Assembly: GCF_003383095.1 (NCBI RefSeq)
Contig: NZ_PSYW01000001.1
Location: 1,426,001 to 1,490,000 of the forward strand
DNA length: 64,000 nt
Reading direction: 5' to 3'
Origin: Haloferax sp. Atlit-12N
GTDB taxonomy: Archaea > Halobacteriota > Halobacteria > Halobacteriales > Haloferacaceae
This document shows, in pieces, positions 50,180 through 60,281 of the stretch (the stretch's first letter is position 1; every line of letters begins with the position of its first letter). The position numbers and the translations under genes were made by a program. Below the pieces are notes generated by a model, which saw only the letters and a program-made list of their open reading frames with translations, ran no database searches and was not told the DNA's origin.

Positions 50180-52783
50180 ATGTCGGCCTCCGAGGACGTT
50201 GCGTACGTGGACCATCCGTTACTCGCGCCGTCGTTCATTGAGCGACGGCTCTATCAAATTCGCCTCGCCGGTACCGCGCGCAACGGCCACACGCTGGTCT
50301 GTCTCCCCACCGGTCTCGGGAAGACGACCGTCAGCCTGCTCGTCACGGCCCAGCGACTCTACGACGTGGGCGGGAAGTCGCTGTTTCTCGCGCCGACGAA
50401 GCCGCTGGTCCAACAGCACGCCGACTTCTACCGCGAGGCGCTGAACGTCCCCGACGACGAAATCGTCGTCTTCACCGGGGACGTTCGGCCCGACGACCGG
50501 GCCGCGCTCTGGCAGGAGGCCCAGATCGTTATCGCCACGCCGCAGGTCATCGAAAACGACCTCATCGGCAACCGCATCTCGCTTCGGGACGTGACGCACC
50601 TCACCTTCGACGAGTGCCACCGCGCGAGCGGCGACTACGCCTACGTCTACATCGCCGAGCGCTACCACGCCGACGCCGAAGACCCGCTCGTCACGGGGAT
50701 GAGCGCCTCGCCCGGCGGCGACGAGGAGGCCATCCTCGAAGTCTGTGAGAACCTCGGTATCGTCGACGTGGAGGTGATGACCGAGGAGGACGCCGACGTG
50801 TCGGAGTACACCCACGACACGGACGTGGAGTGGAACCGCATCCAACTCCCAGACGAGATTCTGGAGATACGCGACGCCCTCAACGAGGTCATCACCGACC
50901 GCCTGGAGAAACTCAAGCAGTTGGGCGTCACCAAATCGACGAAGCCCGACATCTCGCAGAAGAAGCTCAACCGGATGCGCGCGGAGCTACAGCGACTGAT
51001 GAACGCCGACAAGTCGGAGGGCTACAAGGGCATGTCCACGCACGCGGAGGTGATGAAGCTCCGCCGGGCGGTCGAACTCGTCGAGACCCAGTCGGTCGAG
51101 TCGGTCCGGCGGTACTTCGAACGCCAGCGCAACGCCGCCCGGTCGTCGGGCGCGTCGAAGGCCAGCCAGCGACTCGTCGCCGAACCGAAGGTCCGCGAGG
51201 CGATGCGGAAAGCCGAGTCGTTCGACGGCCTCCACCCGAAGTTCAGGAAGACGCGAATCCTCCTCGCGGAGACGCTCGGCATTCAGGACGGCGAGCGGGT
51301 CATCGTCTTCACCGAGTCCCGCGACACGGCCGAGGCGCTCACGGAGTTCCTCTCGGAGAGCTTCTCCGTCCGGCGGTTCGTCGGACAGGGCGACCGCGAG
51401 GGCTCCGACGGGATGACCCAGAACGAACAGCAGGAGACCCTCGACAAGTTCCGAAACGGCGAGTTCGAGGTGTTGGTCTCGACTTCCGTCGCGGAGGAGG
51501 GACTCGACGTGCCCGAGGTCGACCTCGTGCTCTTTTTCGAACCCGTGCCGACCGCCATCCGGTCCATCCAGCGGAAGGGGCGGACCGGCCGGCAGGCCGA
51601 CGGCCGGGTGGTCGTCCTCCTCGCGGAGGACACCCGCGACGAGGCGTATTTCTGGATATCGCGCCGCCGCGAGAAGACGATGCAAAACGAACTTCGCGAC
51701 CTCAAGGGCGCGGCCGACGACCTCGAAGCCGAACTCGACCCCTCCCAGCGCGACCTCTCGGCGTTCGCGGGAGACGACGGCAGTTCCGCCGGCAACGCGG
51801 GGAGTTCCACCGGAAACGAGGGGGTTGACGCCGCGACCGAGAACGGTGCAAACGGGACATCGGCCGCCGCGTCGTCCGCCTCGAACGGACAGACCGCGGC
51901 CGCCGCGACGACCGACTCGGACGGGCAGTCCGGCCTCGCCGACTTCGGTCCCTCGGACGAGGAGTTGGCGCGGGCGGAGGACGGCGACGAGGGGTCCGCT
52001 GATGGAGACGGCGACGAGGAGTCCGCTGATGGAGACGGGGTGGCCGATTCGGATGCGGACCCCTCGTCGGCATCCGAAGGTGACGAGACGGGCGAACCGG
52101 CGACCATCGCCACGGCGGGAACGGACGACGAGGACACCGTCGAAATCGTCGTCGACCAGCGCGAACTCGATTCCAACATCGCCCGCACCCTCTCGAAGCG
52201 CGAGGACCTGACGACCAGACTGGAGACGCTCGCGGTCGGCGACTACGTCCTCTCGGACCGCGTCGCGGTCGAGCGAAAGAGCGTCTCCGACTTCCTCGAC
52301 ACGCTCACGGGCGGCGACCGTTCGATATTCGAACAGGTCGCGGACCTCACGCGCCACTACGCCCGGCCGCTTCTCATCATCGAGGGCCGCGACCTCTACG
52401 AGGAGCGCAACATCCACCCCGGCGCGATTCGTGGGGCGCTGTCGTCGGTCGCGGTCGATTTCAACGTGAGCGTGCTGTTCACCGAGGACGAAGACGACAC
52501 CGCGGAGATGCTGGCGACCATCGCCACCCGCGAGCAGACGGACCGCGAGCGCACCGTGAGCGTCCACGGCGGCAAGAGCGCGAAGACGCTCGACGAACAA
52601 CAGGAGTACGTCGTCTCCGCCATCGCGGACATCGGCCCGGTCACGGCGCGGACGCTGCTCGAAGCGTTCGGGAGCGTCGAGGCGGTGATGACTGCCAACG
52701 AGGACGACCTCAAAGAGGTCCGCGGCGTCGGTCAAGTCACCGCCGAGCGAATCCGCGAGGTCGTCGGCTCGGAGTACCGCTGA
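50180..52783 (+). CDS. hef: Hef-type helicase/XPF nuclease
   Basis: A fusion of a superfamily 2 helicase and an XPF-family structure-specific nuclease that processes stalled forks, 867 residues. Walker A PTGLGKT is at 43-49, DECH at 144-147, and motif VI in RSIQRKGRTGRQADGRVVVL. A disordered linker (about 515-650) is rich in G, S, A, D and repeats DGDEESADGDG. The nuclease motif V-E-R-K is near 697-700 in VERKSVSDFLDTL, followed by two helix-hairpin-helix motifs (IGPVTARTLLEAFG, VRGVGQVTAERIREVVG). A complete origin-type box is embedded in the linker codons. Confidence 0.95.
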   Translation: MSASEDVAYVDHPLLAPSFIERRLYQIRLAGTARNGHTLVCLPTGLGKTTVSLLVTAQRLYDVGGKSLFLAPTKPLVQQHADFYREALNVPDDEIVVFTGDVRPDDRAALWQEAQIVIATPQVIENDLIGNRISLRDVTHLTFDECHRASGDYAYVYIAERYHADAEDPLVTGMSASPGGDEEAILEVCENLGIVDVEVMTEEDADVSEYTHDTDVEWNRIQLPDEILEIRDALNEVITDRLEKLKQLGVTKSTKPDISQKKLNRMRAELQRLMNADKSEGYKGMSTHAEVMKLRRAVELVETQSVESVRRYFERQRNAARSSGASKASQRLVAEPKVREAMRKAESFDGLHPKFRKTRILLAETLGIQDGERVIVFTESRDTAEALTEFLSESFSVRRFVGQGDREGSDGMTQNEQQETLDKFRNGEFEVLVSTSVAEEGLDVPEVDLVLFFEPVPTAIRSIQRKGRTGRQADGRVVVLLAEDTRDEAYFWISRRREKTMQNELRDLKGAADDLEAELDPSQRDLSAFAGDDGSSAGNAGSSTGNEGVDAATENGANGTSAAASSASNGQTAAAATTDSDGQSGLADFGPSDEELARAEDGDEGSADGDGDEESADGDGVADSDADPSSASEGDETGEPATIATAGTDDEDTVEIVVDQRELDSNIARTLSKREDLTTRLETLAVGDYVLSDRVAVERKSVSDFLDTLTGGDRSIFEQVADLTRHYARPLLIIEGRDLYEERNIHPGAIRGALSSVAVDFNVSVLFTEDEDDTAEMLATIATREQTDRERTVSVHGGKSAKTLDEQQEYVVSAIADIGPVTARTLLEAFGSVEAVMTANEDDLKEVRGVGQVTAERIREVVGSEYR
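51803..51826 (-). promoter_or_regulatory. Origin-recognition-box-like site inside hef
   Basis: On the minus strand ACCCCCTCGTTTCCGGTGGA. It falls in the codons for linker residues around 541-549 (SSTGNEGV), where the protein sequence is under weak constraint. Confidence 0.6.
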
Positions 52784-52865
52784 AGCGCCGATGAGAACGA
52801 GTGCGCCGCCTCAAAACAGAGGGGCCGCAGTGTGGCGAGTTTCACCGCCGAGAGCGATGGCGGTA

Positions 52866-52893
52866 CGCCGGTCGCCGGTCGCCGGTCGCCGGT
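52866..52893 (+). repeat. Four 7-bp tandem units at a convergent gene end
   Basis: Four copies of CGCCGGT, ending 3 nt before the stop codon of the minus-strand gene. It lies in the 113-nt space between the ends of hef and the next gene. Period 7. Confidence 0.75.
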
Positions 52894-52896
52894 CGC

Positions 52897-53583
52897 TTAT
52901 CGGTCGAGCGCGGAGATAGCCTCGGCGGCTTCGCGCGCGGCGGTCAGATACTCGGTCGCACGGCGCGGGTCGTCGGTCGACTCGGCGCGCTCGGCGGCCC
53001 ACGTCAGCGTCCGCACGAGCGACTCGCGCGCGTCGGTGACGTCGCCGGCGACCTCACGGCGCGCACGCCGCTCGGTCCCCTGCTCGCCCGAAGTTCGGGA
53101 CTGTGGTGCTGCGGCGCGTCCGTTCGTTCCGGTGGGGTCGTGGCGTGCCTCGTCGGCGACGCGGTTTCCTCCGACCTGCTCCGGTTGCCGCGCTCCGGCC
53201 TGCGGTCGCTCAGTTCCCGGTGTTCCGGCGTCGGCGCTCGTCGCGTCGGCTGCGTCGGCCGTTTCTGCGGACTCGGTTGCCCTGCCAGACGAGGCCTCGA
53301 CCCCGGCCTCGCTCGCATCGGCTTCGACGGCCGCCTCGGCGGCCTGCTCGGCGTCTTGGTCCGCGTTCGACGCAACCTGCCCCTCGGCCTGACAGGTCGG
53401 GCAGAACACCTGGTCCTCGTAGCGGAACAGGGGGTCGCCGCAGTTGTCGCAGTGCTTGTTCGTCATCGTCGCGCCCTTGAGGAGCAACTCGCTCATGCGC
53501 TGGGTCGACTGGCGCTTCTTCTCGTCTCGCTCGTACTTCTCGCGAAGTCGCTGCCGCTCTGCTTCCTTATCGAAGTCGCTCAT
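52897..53583 (-). CDS. UPF0148/autoantigen p27-like zinc-ribbon protein
   Basis: A 228-residue protein. The N-terminus is a charged coiled coil (KEAERQRLREKYERDEKKRQ), then a zinc ribbon with two C-x2-C pairs, KHCDNCGDPLFRYEDQ and VFCPTCQAEG, as in the Sjogren autoantigen 1 family. A long disordered Ala/Glu/Thr-rich part follows, ending in a helix (DARESLVRTLTWAAERAEST). Function unknown. The ATG at 53583 is preferred to an upstream Met because the family begins just before the coiled coil. Confidence 0.82.
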   Translation of the reverse strand: MSDFDKEAERQRLREKYERDEKKRQSTQRMSELLLKGATMTNKHCDNCGDPLFRYEDQVFCPTCQAEGQVASNADQDAEQAAEAAVEADASEAGVEASSGRATESAETADAADATSADAGTPGTERPQAGARQPEQVGGNRVADEARHDPTGTNGRAAAPQSRTSGEQGTERRARREVAGDVTDARESLVRTLTWAAERAESTDDPRRATEYLTAAREAAEAISALDR

Positions 53584-53789
53584 GTGCGTGTGGACGCGAC
53601 GTGCGTCGAAAAACCCCACGGCGTCGTTCGGGTGGTTCCGTCACCGGCGGTTTCACCGGCTCTCGCGCCCGACGCCACCCCGCCGCTGTCGGTCGAAATT
53701 CGACGACTGACGAACAGATAATCGACAGACGGCGCTTCGGTGTCCGTTCCGAAACGTTTACTCGGAATCCACAGCCTGGTTAATGTGGT

Positions 53790-54704
53790 ATGACGAAAGT
53801 TAGCGTGATTGGTGCGGCCGGGACGGTCGGCGCCGCGGCTGGGTACAACCTCGCGCTTCGCGATGTCTGTGACGAACTCGTGTTCGTCGACATCCCGAAG
53901 ATGGAAGACAAGACGGTCGGACAGGCGGCGGACACGAACCACGGCATCGCGTACGACTCCAACACGGTCGTGACGCAGGGCGGCTACGAGGACACCGCCG
54001 GCTCCGACGTGGTCGTCATCACGGCGGGCATCCCGCGGCAGCCGGGACAGACCCGTATCGACCTCGCGGGCGACAACGCCCCCATCATGGACGATATCGG
54101 CTCCTCGCTCGCGGAGCACAACGACGACTTCGTCTCCATCACCACGTCGAACCCCGTGGACCTGCTCAACCGTCACCTCTACGAGACGGGCGACCGCGAC
54201 CGCCACAAAGTCATCGGCTTCGGCGGCCGCCTCGACTCCGCCCGCTTCCGCTACGTGCTGAGCCAGCGCTTCGACGTGCCGGTCAAGAACGTCGACGCGA
54301 CCATCCTCGGCGAGCACGGCGACGCGCAGGTTCCGGTCTTCTCGAAGGTCCGCGTCGACGGCAACGACCCCGACTTCTCCGCCGACGAGAAAGAAGAGAT
54401 TCTCGGCGACCTCCAGGAGTCCGCCATGGACGTCATCGAGCGCAAGGGCGCGACCCAGTGGGGCCCGGCGACCGGCGTCGCCCACATGGTCGAGGCCGTC
54501 CTGCACGACACCGGCGAAGTGCTCCCCGGTTCGCTCGTCCTCGACGGCGAGTTCGGCTACGAGGACACCGCCTTCGGCGTCCCCGTCAAACTCGGCTCGA
54601 ACGGCATCGAAGAGGTCGTCGAGTGGGACCTCGACGACTACGAGGCCGACCTCATGGACGACGCGGCCGAGAAGCTCCGCGACCAGTACAACAAAATCGC
54701 GTAA
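53790..54704 (+). CDS. mdh: Malate dehydrogenase (lactate-dehydrogenase-like)
   Basis: NAD-dependent enzyme of the citric acid cycle, 304 residues. The glycine motif [11 protein letters not shown] is at residues 8-18, the substrate-loop Arg in [12 protein letters not shown] distinguishes malate from lactate enzymes, SNPVDLL is conserved, and the catalytic His is in [12 protein letters not shown]. Strongly acidic, as in known halophilic MDH. ACGTTTACTCG (53754-53764) is 26-36 nt before the ATG. Confidence 0.97.
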   Translation: MTKVSVIGAAGTVGAAAGYNLALRDVCDELVFVDIPKMEDKTVGQAADTNHGIAYDSNTVVTQGGYEDTAGSDVVVITAGIPRQPGQTRIDLAGDNAPIMDDIGSSLAEHNDDFVSITTSNPVDLLNRHLYETGDRDRHKVIGFGGRLDSARFRYVLSQRFDVPVKNVDATILGEHGDAQVPVFSKVRVDGNDPDFSADEKEEILGDLQESAMDVIERKGATQWGPATGVAHMVEAVLHDTGEVLPGSLVLDGEFGYEDTAFGVPVKLGSNGIEEVVEWDLDDYEADLMDDAAEKLRDQYNKIA

Positions 54705-54768
54705 GCCGCTTCGGCTCGCTCGCGCGACGAATCCAATCCGTCTTTTTCACCCGAGCATCTGACGCCGC

Positions 54769-56574
54769 TCAGAGCCGCCGCTTCAGTTCGTCGGCCGTCT
54801 TCTCGCCGACGCCGGGCACGTCAGTCAGGTCCTCGACCGACGCCTCGCGCACCCCGTCGACGCTCCCGAACCGCGTGAGGAGCGCCCGGCGGGTCTTCTC
54901 GCCGACGCCGGGCACGTCGTCGAGGACGGTCTTCACCTCGTCGCGGAGCGTCTGGTGGTACTGGACGGCGAAGCGGTGGGCCTCGTCGCGGACGCGCTGG
55001 AGGACGTGCAGGTGCGGCGCGTCGTCCGGCCAGTCGAACGTCCGGTCGGGCGTGACGACCAGTTCGCGGTCCTTGGCGATGCCGACGGCGGGCACGTCCC
55101 AACCCGTCTCGTCGAGGGCGTCGAGCGCGGCGTTCAACTGCCCCTTGCCGCCGTCGATGAGGAGTAAGTCGGGGTCCGGGCGGTCGTCGCGGCCTTCCAG
55201 CGCGCGGGTCGCCCGCCAGCGGACGAGTTCGCGCATGTTCGCGTAGTCGTCGTTGCGCTCGGGGAGTCGCCGCCGGCGGTAGTCCGCGGTCTCGGCGCTC
55301 CCCTCGACGAAGCACACGTCGCTGCCGACGACGGCCTTGCCCTGCGCGTGGCTCACGTCGAAGCCCTCGATGCGGGAGACGCGGCGCACGTCGAGGTCGA
55401 GTTCGCGGGCGAGCGTGGCGAGGCCGTCGTCGCGGCCGGCGCGCCGGCGGGCGTTCTTCAGCGCGAGTTCGACCAGTTTCGCCTCGCGGCCCGCGCCGGG
55501 GACGCGGACGCCCACGCCCTCCGATTCGAGCCACGCGACCACGTCCTCGTCGTCGGGATGCTCCGAGAGGACGACCGCGTCGGGGAGTTCGCGCTCGGCG
55601 TAGAACTGCGCGAGGAACGCCGAGAGGACGGCGGCCGTGCGGTCCTCGCCCTCCGGTGCGTCGAGGTTGTGGCGGGTCCGGTCGACCAGTTGCCCGCGCT
55701 CGGCGTGGAGTCTGGCGACCGTCGCCGAATCGCCGCGGAGCGAGACGCCGAGCACGTCGATGGCGCGCTCGTCGGACTCCGACGAGACGGCGTCTTCGCC
55801 CGCGCCGTGGAACGACTCGACGACTTCCAGTCGGTCGCGGAGGTTGGCGGCGCGCTCGAACTCCGCGTCCTGCGCGGCCGCTTCCATCTCTCGGCGGAGC
55901 GGGTCGGCGAGGGCGCCCGTCTCGCCCTCGAAGAAGCGGACCGCCGACTCCACGTCCTCGCGGTAGTCTCGCTCCGAGATTTCGCCGGTACAGGGGGCCG
56001 TACACAGGCCCATCTCGTAGTCGAGACACGGCCGCGAGCGGTTCGAGTACTTGTGGTCCGAACAGCCGCGGAGGCCGTAGGTCTCTCGAATCGCCTTCAC
56101 GACCGTCTCGACGCGGCCCTTGTCGGTGTACGGCCCGAAGACGGTCGCCGAGTCCTCGGGGTCGCGGGTGACCTCGATGCGCGGGACCGCGTGGGCCGTC
56201 AGCTGGACGAGCGGGTAGGACTTGTCGTCCTTCAGGCGGACGTTGTAGCGCGGTTGGTGGCGCTTGATGAGGTTGGCTTCGAGGAGGAGCGCCTGCGTCT
56301 CAGTGTCGGTAACGGCGAAGTCGATGTCCTCCGCCCGGTCGACCATCCGGGAGATGCGCTCCGAGCGAGGGTCCGCGTACGACCGGACGCGGGCGCGGAT
56401 GTCGACCGCTTTCCCGACGTAGAGCACCGCGTCGCCGGCGACGAACTGGTACACGCCGGGGTCCGACGGAAGCGCGCTGGCTCGTTCGCTGACCGCGGCA
56501 GGGTCCATCTGGGGTGGCTTACCGCGCGAAGGGCTTGAGGCTGACGCGTCGACCGGGACGGCCGACTCGGCCAT
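54769..56574 (-). CDS. uvrC: Excinuclease ABC subunit C
   Basis: Dual-incision nuclease of nucleotide excision repair, 601 residues. The N-terminal GIY-YIG domain starts at [20 protein letters not shown], a UVR motif is in [20 protein letters not shown], the RNase H-like domain contains [19 protein letters not shown] and [17 protein letters not shown], and the end has two helix-hairpin-helix repeats ([35 protein letters not shown]). The ATG at 56574 is placed after an AT-rich element (GATAAT-type, 56588-56610); a Met 22 codons later is possible. Divergent from the transducer gene. Confidence 0.96.
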   Translation of the reverse strand: MAESAVPVDASASSPSRGKPPQMDPAAVSERASALPSDPGVYQFVAGDAVLYVGKAVDIRARVRSYADPRSERISRMVDRAEDIDFAVTDTETQALLLEANLIKRHQPRYNVRLKDDKSYPLVQLTAHAVPRIEVTRDPEDSATVFGPYTDKGRVETVVKAIRETYGLRGCSDHKYSNRSRPCLDYEMGLCTAPCTGEISERDYREDVESAVRFFEGETGALADPLRREMEAAAQDAEFERAANLRDRLEVVESFHGAGEDAVSSESDERAIDVLGVSLRGDSATVARLHAERGQLVDRTRHNLDAPEGEDRTAAVLSAFLAQFYAERELPDAVVLSEHPDDEDVVAWLESEGVGVRVPGAGREAKLVELALKNARRRAGRDDGLATLARELDLDVRRVSRIEGFDVSHAQGKAVVGSDVCFVEGSAETADYRRRRLPERNDDYANMRELVRWRATRALEGRDDRPDPDLLLIDGGKGQLNAALDALDETGWDVPAVGIAKDRELVVTPDRTFDWPDDAPHLHVLQRVRDEAHRFAVQYHQTLRDEVKTVLDDVPGVGEKTRRALLTRFGSVDGVREASVEDLTDVPGVGEKTADELKRRL

Positions 56575-56651
56575 CCCGTCCGCCGTGACATTATCTAACT
56601 TGATAATCTGCTCGAAAGATACTCCTGTGATGCTCTGAAACGTGGCCTCTA

Positions 56652-58166
56652 ATGTCACTTGGTATACTATCCCGCGTCCGTTCGTGGTTCGGTGAGGAGA
56701 CTCCGTTACCAGACGGCGGAATCGTCGCCGGTTCCGCCACCGACGCGCCGGACCTGAACGTCGACGACGACGTACTGCTCGACGGCGTCGGCCTCCCGGC
56801 GTTCGTCCTCGACGAGCAGGGTCGAATCGCGGCGTGGAACGCCGGTGTCGAGTCGTTGACCGGCACGTCCGCAGACGCCGCGCTCGGCCGCCGCGACCTC
56901 GGTGATGCCTTCTACGGCGACTCCGCGGTCAGCGTGCTCGCGGGGCAGGTCCTCGACAACCCCCGCGACGCGGCGACACTCGACGGCGTGGAACTCGACG
57001 ACCCCGACCGCCTGCTCTACGCCACAGAGGAGACGTTTGCGGACGTGAACGGCGACGACTGCCACGCCCGGCACACGGCGATGCCGCTCTACGAGGACGA
57101 CGACCTCGTCGGCGTCCTCCAGACCGTCCGCAACCGCACGACTGAAGTCGAACGCCACCGCGAGGTCGCCGCGCTCGTCTCCGAGGTCGAGTCGACGCTG
57201 ACCCAGCTGAGTCGGGGCAACCTGGGCGCGCGGGCGACGATAGACGAAAGCGGGGCCGTCGACGACCAACTCTACCTCGTCGTCGACGCGGTCAACGAGA
57301 CGGCGCGCAACCTCTCGACGCTGGCGTCGAACGTCGAAGACGAGACCGAGACGGCGACCGCGGCGGTCACGCGGGCCGCCTCGGCGGCCGACGCCATCGT
57401 CGATAACGTCGAGGAACAGCGCGACCTCCTCGACGAGGGCGCGACCCAGATGCAGCAGTTCAGCGCGACGATGGAGGAAGTCGCCGCGACCGCCGACGAG
57501 GTCGACACGGCGGCCACGGAGGCGCGGCAGGCGACCGCCGAGGGCCGCGAGGCCAACAGCGAGGCGCGAGAGGCGACCGAGAGCGTCGTCACGATGGGCG
57601 ACGAACTCGTCGACCGCGTGACCGAACTCGGCGGCCGCATGGACGACATCGAGGCGGTCGTGGAGGTCATCTCCGAGGTGGCCGAACAGACGAACCTGCT
57701 CGCGCTCAACGCGAACATCGAGGCCGCCCGGGCCGGCGAGGACGGCGACGGGTTCGCAGTCGTCGCAGAGGAGGTCAAGTCGCTCGCCGACGAGACGCGC
57801 CAGCACACCGAGGACATCACCGCGCAGATAGAGGACATCCAGTCGCAGACCGGCGAGGCGGTCCACGCGGCGACGGAGTCGAACGACCGCATCGAGCACG
57901 CCGACGACCGCATCTCCGAGATGCTGGCGGCGTTCGAGGAAATCGCCACCTCCATCGACACCGCCGCAGACGGCGTCGCGGAGGTCTCACGCGCGACCGA
58001 CGAGCAGGCCGAGGCGGTCGAGGAACTGACCGCGACCATCGAGGACGTGCGCGACCGGACCGTCGAGACCGAGGGCGCGGTCGACAGCATCGTCAGCGCG
58101 ACCGACGAGAGCACGCAGGCGCTGTCGTCGCTCGCCATGGAAGTCGAGGAACTGACGGGCAACTAG
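56652..58166 (+). CDS. Soluble methyl-accepting chemotaxis-type transducer with PAS domain
   Basis: A 504-residue cytoplasmic receptor. It has no membrane helix. The N-terminus ([20 protein letters not shown]) is a PAS-type sensor; the rest is a long coiled coil with the conserved signalling tip [20 protein letters not shown] followed by [20 protein letters not shown], which contacts CheA/CheW. E/Q-rich heptads on both sides provide methylation sites. The signal (oxygen, redox or a small molecule) is unknown; PAS folds in such haloarchaeal receptors often hold heme or flavin. Divergent from uvrC with a 77-nt spacer. Confidence 0.92.
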   Translation: MSLGILSRVRSWFGEETPLPDGGIVAGSATDAPDLNVDDDVLLDGVGLPAFVLDEQGRIAAWNAGVESLTGTSADAALGRRDLGDAFYGDSAVSVLAGQVLDNPRDAATLDGVELDDPDRLLYATEETFADVNGDDCHARHTAMPLYEDDDLVGVLQTVRNRTTEVERHREVAALVSEVESTLTQLSRGNLGARATIDESGAVDDQLYLVVDAVNETARNLSTLASNVEDETETATAAVTRAASAADAIVDNVEEQRDLLDEGATQMQQFSATMEEVAATADEVDTAATEARQATAEGREANSEAREATESVVTMGDELVDRVTELGGRMDDIEAVVEVISEVAEQTNLLALNANIEAARAGEDGDGFAVVAEEVKSLADETRQHTEDITAQIEDIQSQTGEAVHAATESNDRIEHADDRISEMLAAFEEIATSIDTAADGVAEVSRATDEQAEAVEELTATIEDVRDRTVETEGAVDSIVSATDESTQALSSLAMEVEELTGN

Positions 58167-58198
58167 TCTCCCTAAAGCGAGCCAGACGCGCGTTCTTT

Positions 58199-58735
58199 TC
58201 AGGCGACGCCGGCGAGGAGGTTCCCAACCACGTAGGCGACCGTCGCGGCCGCCATCCCGACGACGAACATCTCGACGCCGTTGGCGAGCCACGAGCGGTT
58301 CGTCACGAGGCTCCGACTCGCGCCGACGGCGAAGAACGCCGCGGCGGTGACGGCGATGGAGACGGGAAACAGCGGTTCGAGCCGAAGCACGTACGGGAAC
58401 AGCGGTGCCCATCCCGCGACGATGAAGGCGGCGAACGTCGCGGCGGCGGTTCTGACTGGTGTCTTCCCGTCGGTTCGGTCGTGGGCGTCGCCGCGGGCGT
58501 CGTGGTAGTCCTCCTCCGAGCGCTCTGAGAGGTAGTTGCTCATGCCCATCGAGAAGCCGTCGGCGAACAGGTTGGCGAACCCGAGGACGATGACGATGCT
58601 CGGGCTCAAAGACGCGCCCGCGACGCCGGCGACGACGGCGAACGTCGTGACGATGCCGTCGTTCGCGCCGTAGATGAGTTCCGGGAGGTACCGGCCCGAC
58701 GACTCCACGTCGTCCCCGAGCAACGTCTCCAACAT
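58199..58735 (-). CDS. VIT1/CCC1-family metal transporter
   Basis: A 178-residue membrane protein. The first helix YLPELIYGANDGIVTTFAVV carries the family motif (Y-G-x-N-D-G-I-V-T-T), and NLFADGFSMGMSNYLSERSE is helix 2 with the metal-binding Met/Glu face. Two or three more helices complete it. Expected to move Fe(II) or Mn(II). It lacks the large cytosolic metal-binding hub of plant VIT1; only a short charged loop (EEDYHDARGDAHDRTDG) remains. The ATG at 58735 follows CGTTTATTCGCG on the minus strand. Confidence 0.88.
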   Translation of the reverse strand: MLETLLGDDVESSGRYLPELIYGANDGIVTTFAVVAGVAGASLSPSIVIVLGFANLFADGFSMGMSNYLSERSEEDYHDARGDAHDRTDGKTPVRTAAATFAAFIVAGWAPLFPYVLRLEPLFPVSIAVTAAAFFAVGASRSLVTNRSWLANGVEMFVVGMAAATVAYVVGNLLAGVA

Positions 58736-58841
58736 GCCGGAGTCGTACGCTCGCAGCGCGAATAAACGATAGGGGGCTTCCGGCGCGCCGCCCGGAGTCG
58801 ATGCCGGCACGCGTAAGGGAACCCCGTCCGAACCACGGGCC

Positions 58842-59117
58842 ATGAGCGACGACGACACGACGCGGCTCTGGTTGGTCGAGCGGTCCTACGACGACCGGGA
58901 CCTCATCATCCTCATCTACGCGACGCCGGACGGCGAGTACGAACTCCGGAAGGAACTCGCCGCGGCCGTGATGCACCAGCGCCGGATGACCGTGACCGCC
59001 GCCATCGACGCGCCGACCGAGAACCTCGAACCCGTGGACGACGACGACCTGCGCGAGCGGTACGCGACGGAGGCCACGAAGATGGCCGACTCCCACGACC
59101 CCGACGACGAGGTCTGA
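58842..59117 (+). CDS. Small acidic haloarchaeal protein, unknown
   Basis: A 91-residue protein, MSDDDTTRLWLVERSYDDRD..., with a beta-alpha-beta look (LIILIYATPDGEYELRKELA, MTVTAAIDAPTENLEPV) and an acidic tail. No motif recognised. Divergent from the VIT-type gene. The 183-nt space after it holds the promoter of the ABC exporter and no gene. Confidence 0.7.
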   Translation: MSDDDTTRLWLVERSYDDRDLIILIYATPDGEYELRKELAAAVMHQRRMTVTAAIDAPTENLEPVDDDDLRERYATEATKMADSHDPDDEV

Positions 59118-59268
59118 GGCGACTTCGCCGACGCGGACGACGGGGGTCGTCGGCCGCCGATACTGGCCGTCGATGCCGACCGAACCGTCCGACTGCGACG
59201 GCTCGACTCTCCCGTCGAACCCCCGTCCTCGCACGGGAATGTTATCGCCCGTGATTTTTGCACCTAAA

Positions 59269-59280
59269 ACCCTTTAACCC
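59269..59280 (+). promoter_or_regulatory. TATA element of the ABC exporter operon
   Basis: CCCTTTAACCCA, 21-32 nt before the ATG at 59301. Confidence 0.6.
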
Positions 59281-59300
59281 AGTGCGACGCAGGCCCGCCC

Positions 59301-60281
59301 ATGGCCGCCATCGAACTGAACGGAGTGACGAAACGGTTTGAGGACGACGAGGGACTGTTCGATTCTCTCCTCCCGTCGTCCGACGCCGACGCCGTCACCG
59401 CCGTCGACAACCTCTCCTTTTCCGTCGCGGAGGGAGAGGTGTTCGGGTTCCTCGGTCCCAACGGTGCCGGAAAATCGACGACAATCAACATGCTTCTCGA
59501 CTTCGTGCGCCCGACGAGCGGGTCCATCCGCGTGCTCGGACACGACGCACAGGCCGAGAGCGTGGCCGTCCGGCGTCGGACCGGCGTGCTCCCCGAGGGG
59601 TACGACGTGTACGACCGACTGACCGGGCGCGAACACGTCGAGTTCGCCATCGAGTCCAAGGAAGCCGACGACGACCCCGACGAACTGCTCTCCCGCGTCG
59701 GCCTCGACCCCGACGAGGCGGACCGCCGCGCCGGCGGCTACTCCAAGGGGATGTCCCAGCGCCTCGCGCTCGCCATGGCGCTCGCCGGGAGTCCAGACCT
59801 TCTCGTCCTCGACGAGCCCTCCTCCGGTCTCGACCCCGCCGGTGCGCGCGAGATGCGCGACATCGTCCGCACCGAGGCCGACCGCGGTGCGACGGTGTTC
59901 TTCTCCAGCCACGTCCTCGGACAGGTCGAAGCGGTCTGCGACCGCGTCGGCATCATGCGCGACGGCGAACTCATCGCCGAGGACAGTATCCGAGGTCTCC
60001 GCAACCGCGTCGACGCCGAGGCCGTCCTCCGAATCGACGTCGACGGCGACGCCGACCTCGACGCGGTCCGCGCGCTCGACGGCGTCTCGTCGGTCGAATC
60101 GGACGGTGGGCGACTCGTCGTCGGCTGTACTGACGACGCGAAGACGCGCGTCATCGAGGCCGTCGAGGCCGGCGGCGCGACCGTCGCCGACTTCGAGACC
60201 GACTCCGCGTCGCTGGAGGACATCTTCCTCGCGTACACCGAGGGCGACGACTCGGCCGACGAACCGGAGGTGACGGCATGA
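59301..60281 (+). CDS. ABC exporter ATPase (NatA/CcmA-like)
   Basis: A 326-residue ATPase with Walker A GPNGAGKST, signature YSKGMSQRLALAMAL (K replaces the first G of LSGGQ), Walker B LLVLDEPSSGLDPAG and the switch His in FFSSHVLGQVEAV. A regulatory C-terminal domain follows (VLRIDVDGDADLDAVRALDG). It pairs with the permease at 60278 through an ATGA overlap. Probably exports a drug, lipid or ion; the substrate is not evident. Confidence 0.92.
   Translation: MAAIELNGVTKRFEDDEGLFDSLLPSSDADAVTAVDNLSFSVAEGEVFGFLGPNGAGKSTTINMLLDFVRPTSGSIRVLGHDAQAESVAVRRRTGVLPEGYDVYDRLTGREHVEFAIESKEADDDPDELLSRVGLDPDEADRRAGGYSKGMSQRLALAMALAGSPDLLVLDEPSSGLDPAGAREMRDIVRTEADRGATVFFSSHVLGQVEAVCDRVGIMRDGELIAEDSIRGLRNRVDAEAVLRIDVDGDADLDAVRALDGVSSVESDGGRLVVGCTDDAKTRVIEAVEAGGATVADFETDSASLEDIFLAYTEGDDSADEPEVTA

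Noticed and set aside
44152..52893. Tandem repeats in sec11 and after hef as a CRISPR array
   Set aside because: Units of 7-9 bp with no unique spacers; the sec11 one is in-frame protein repetition.
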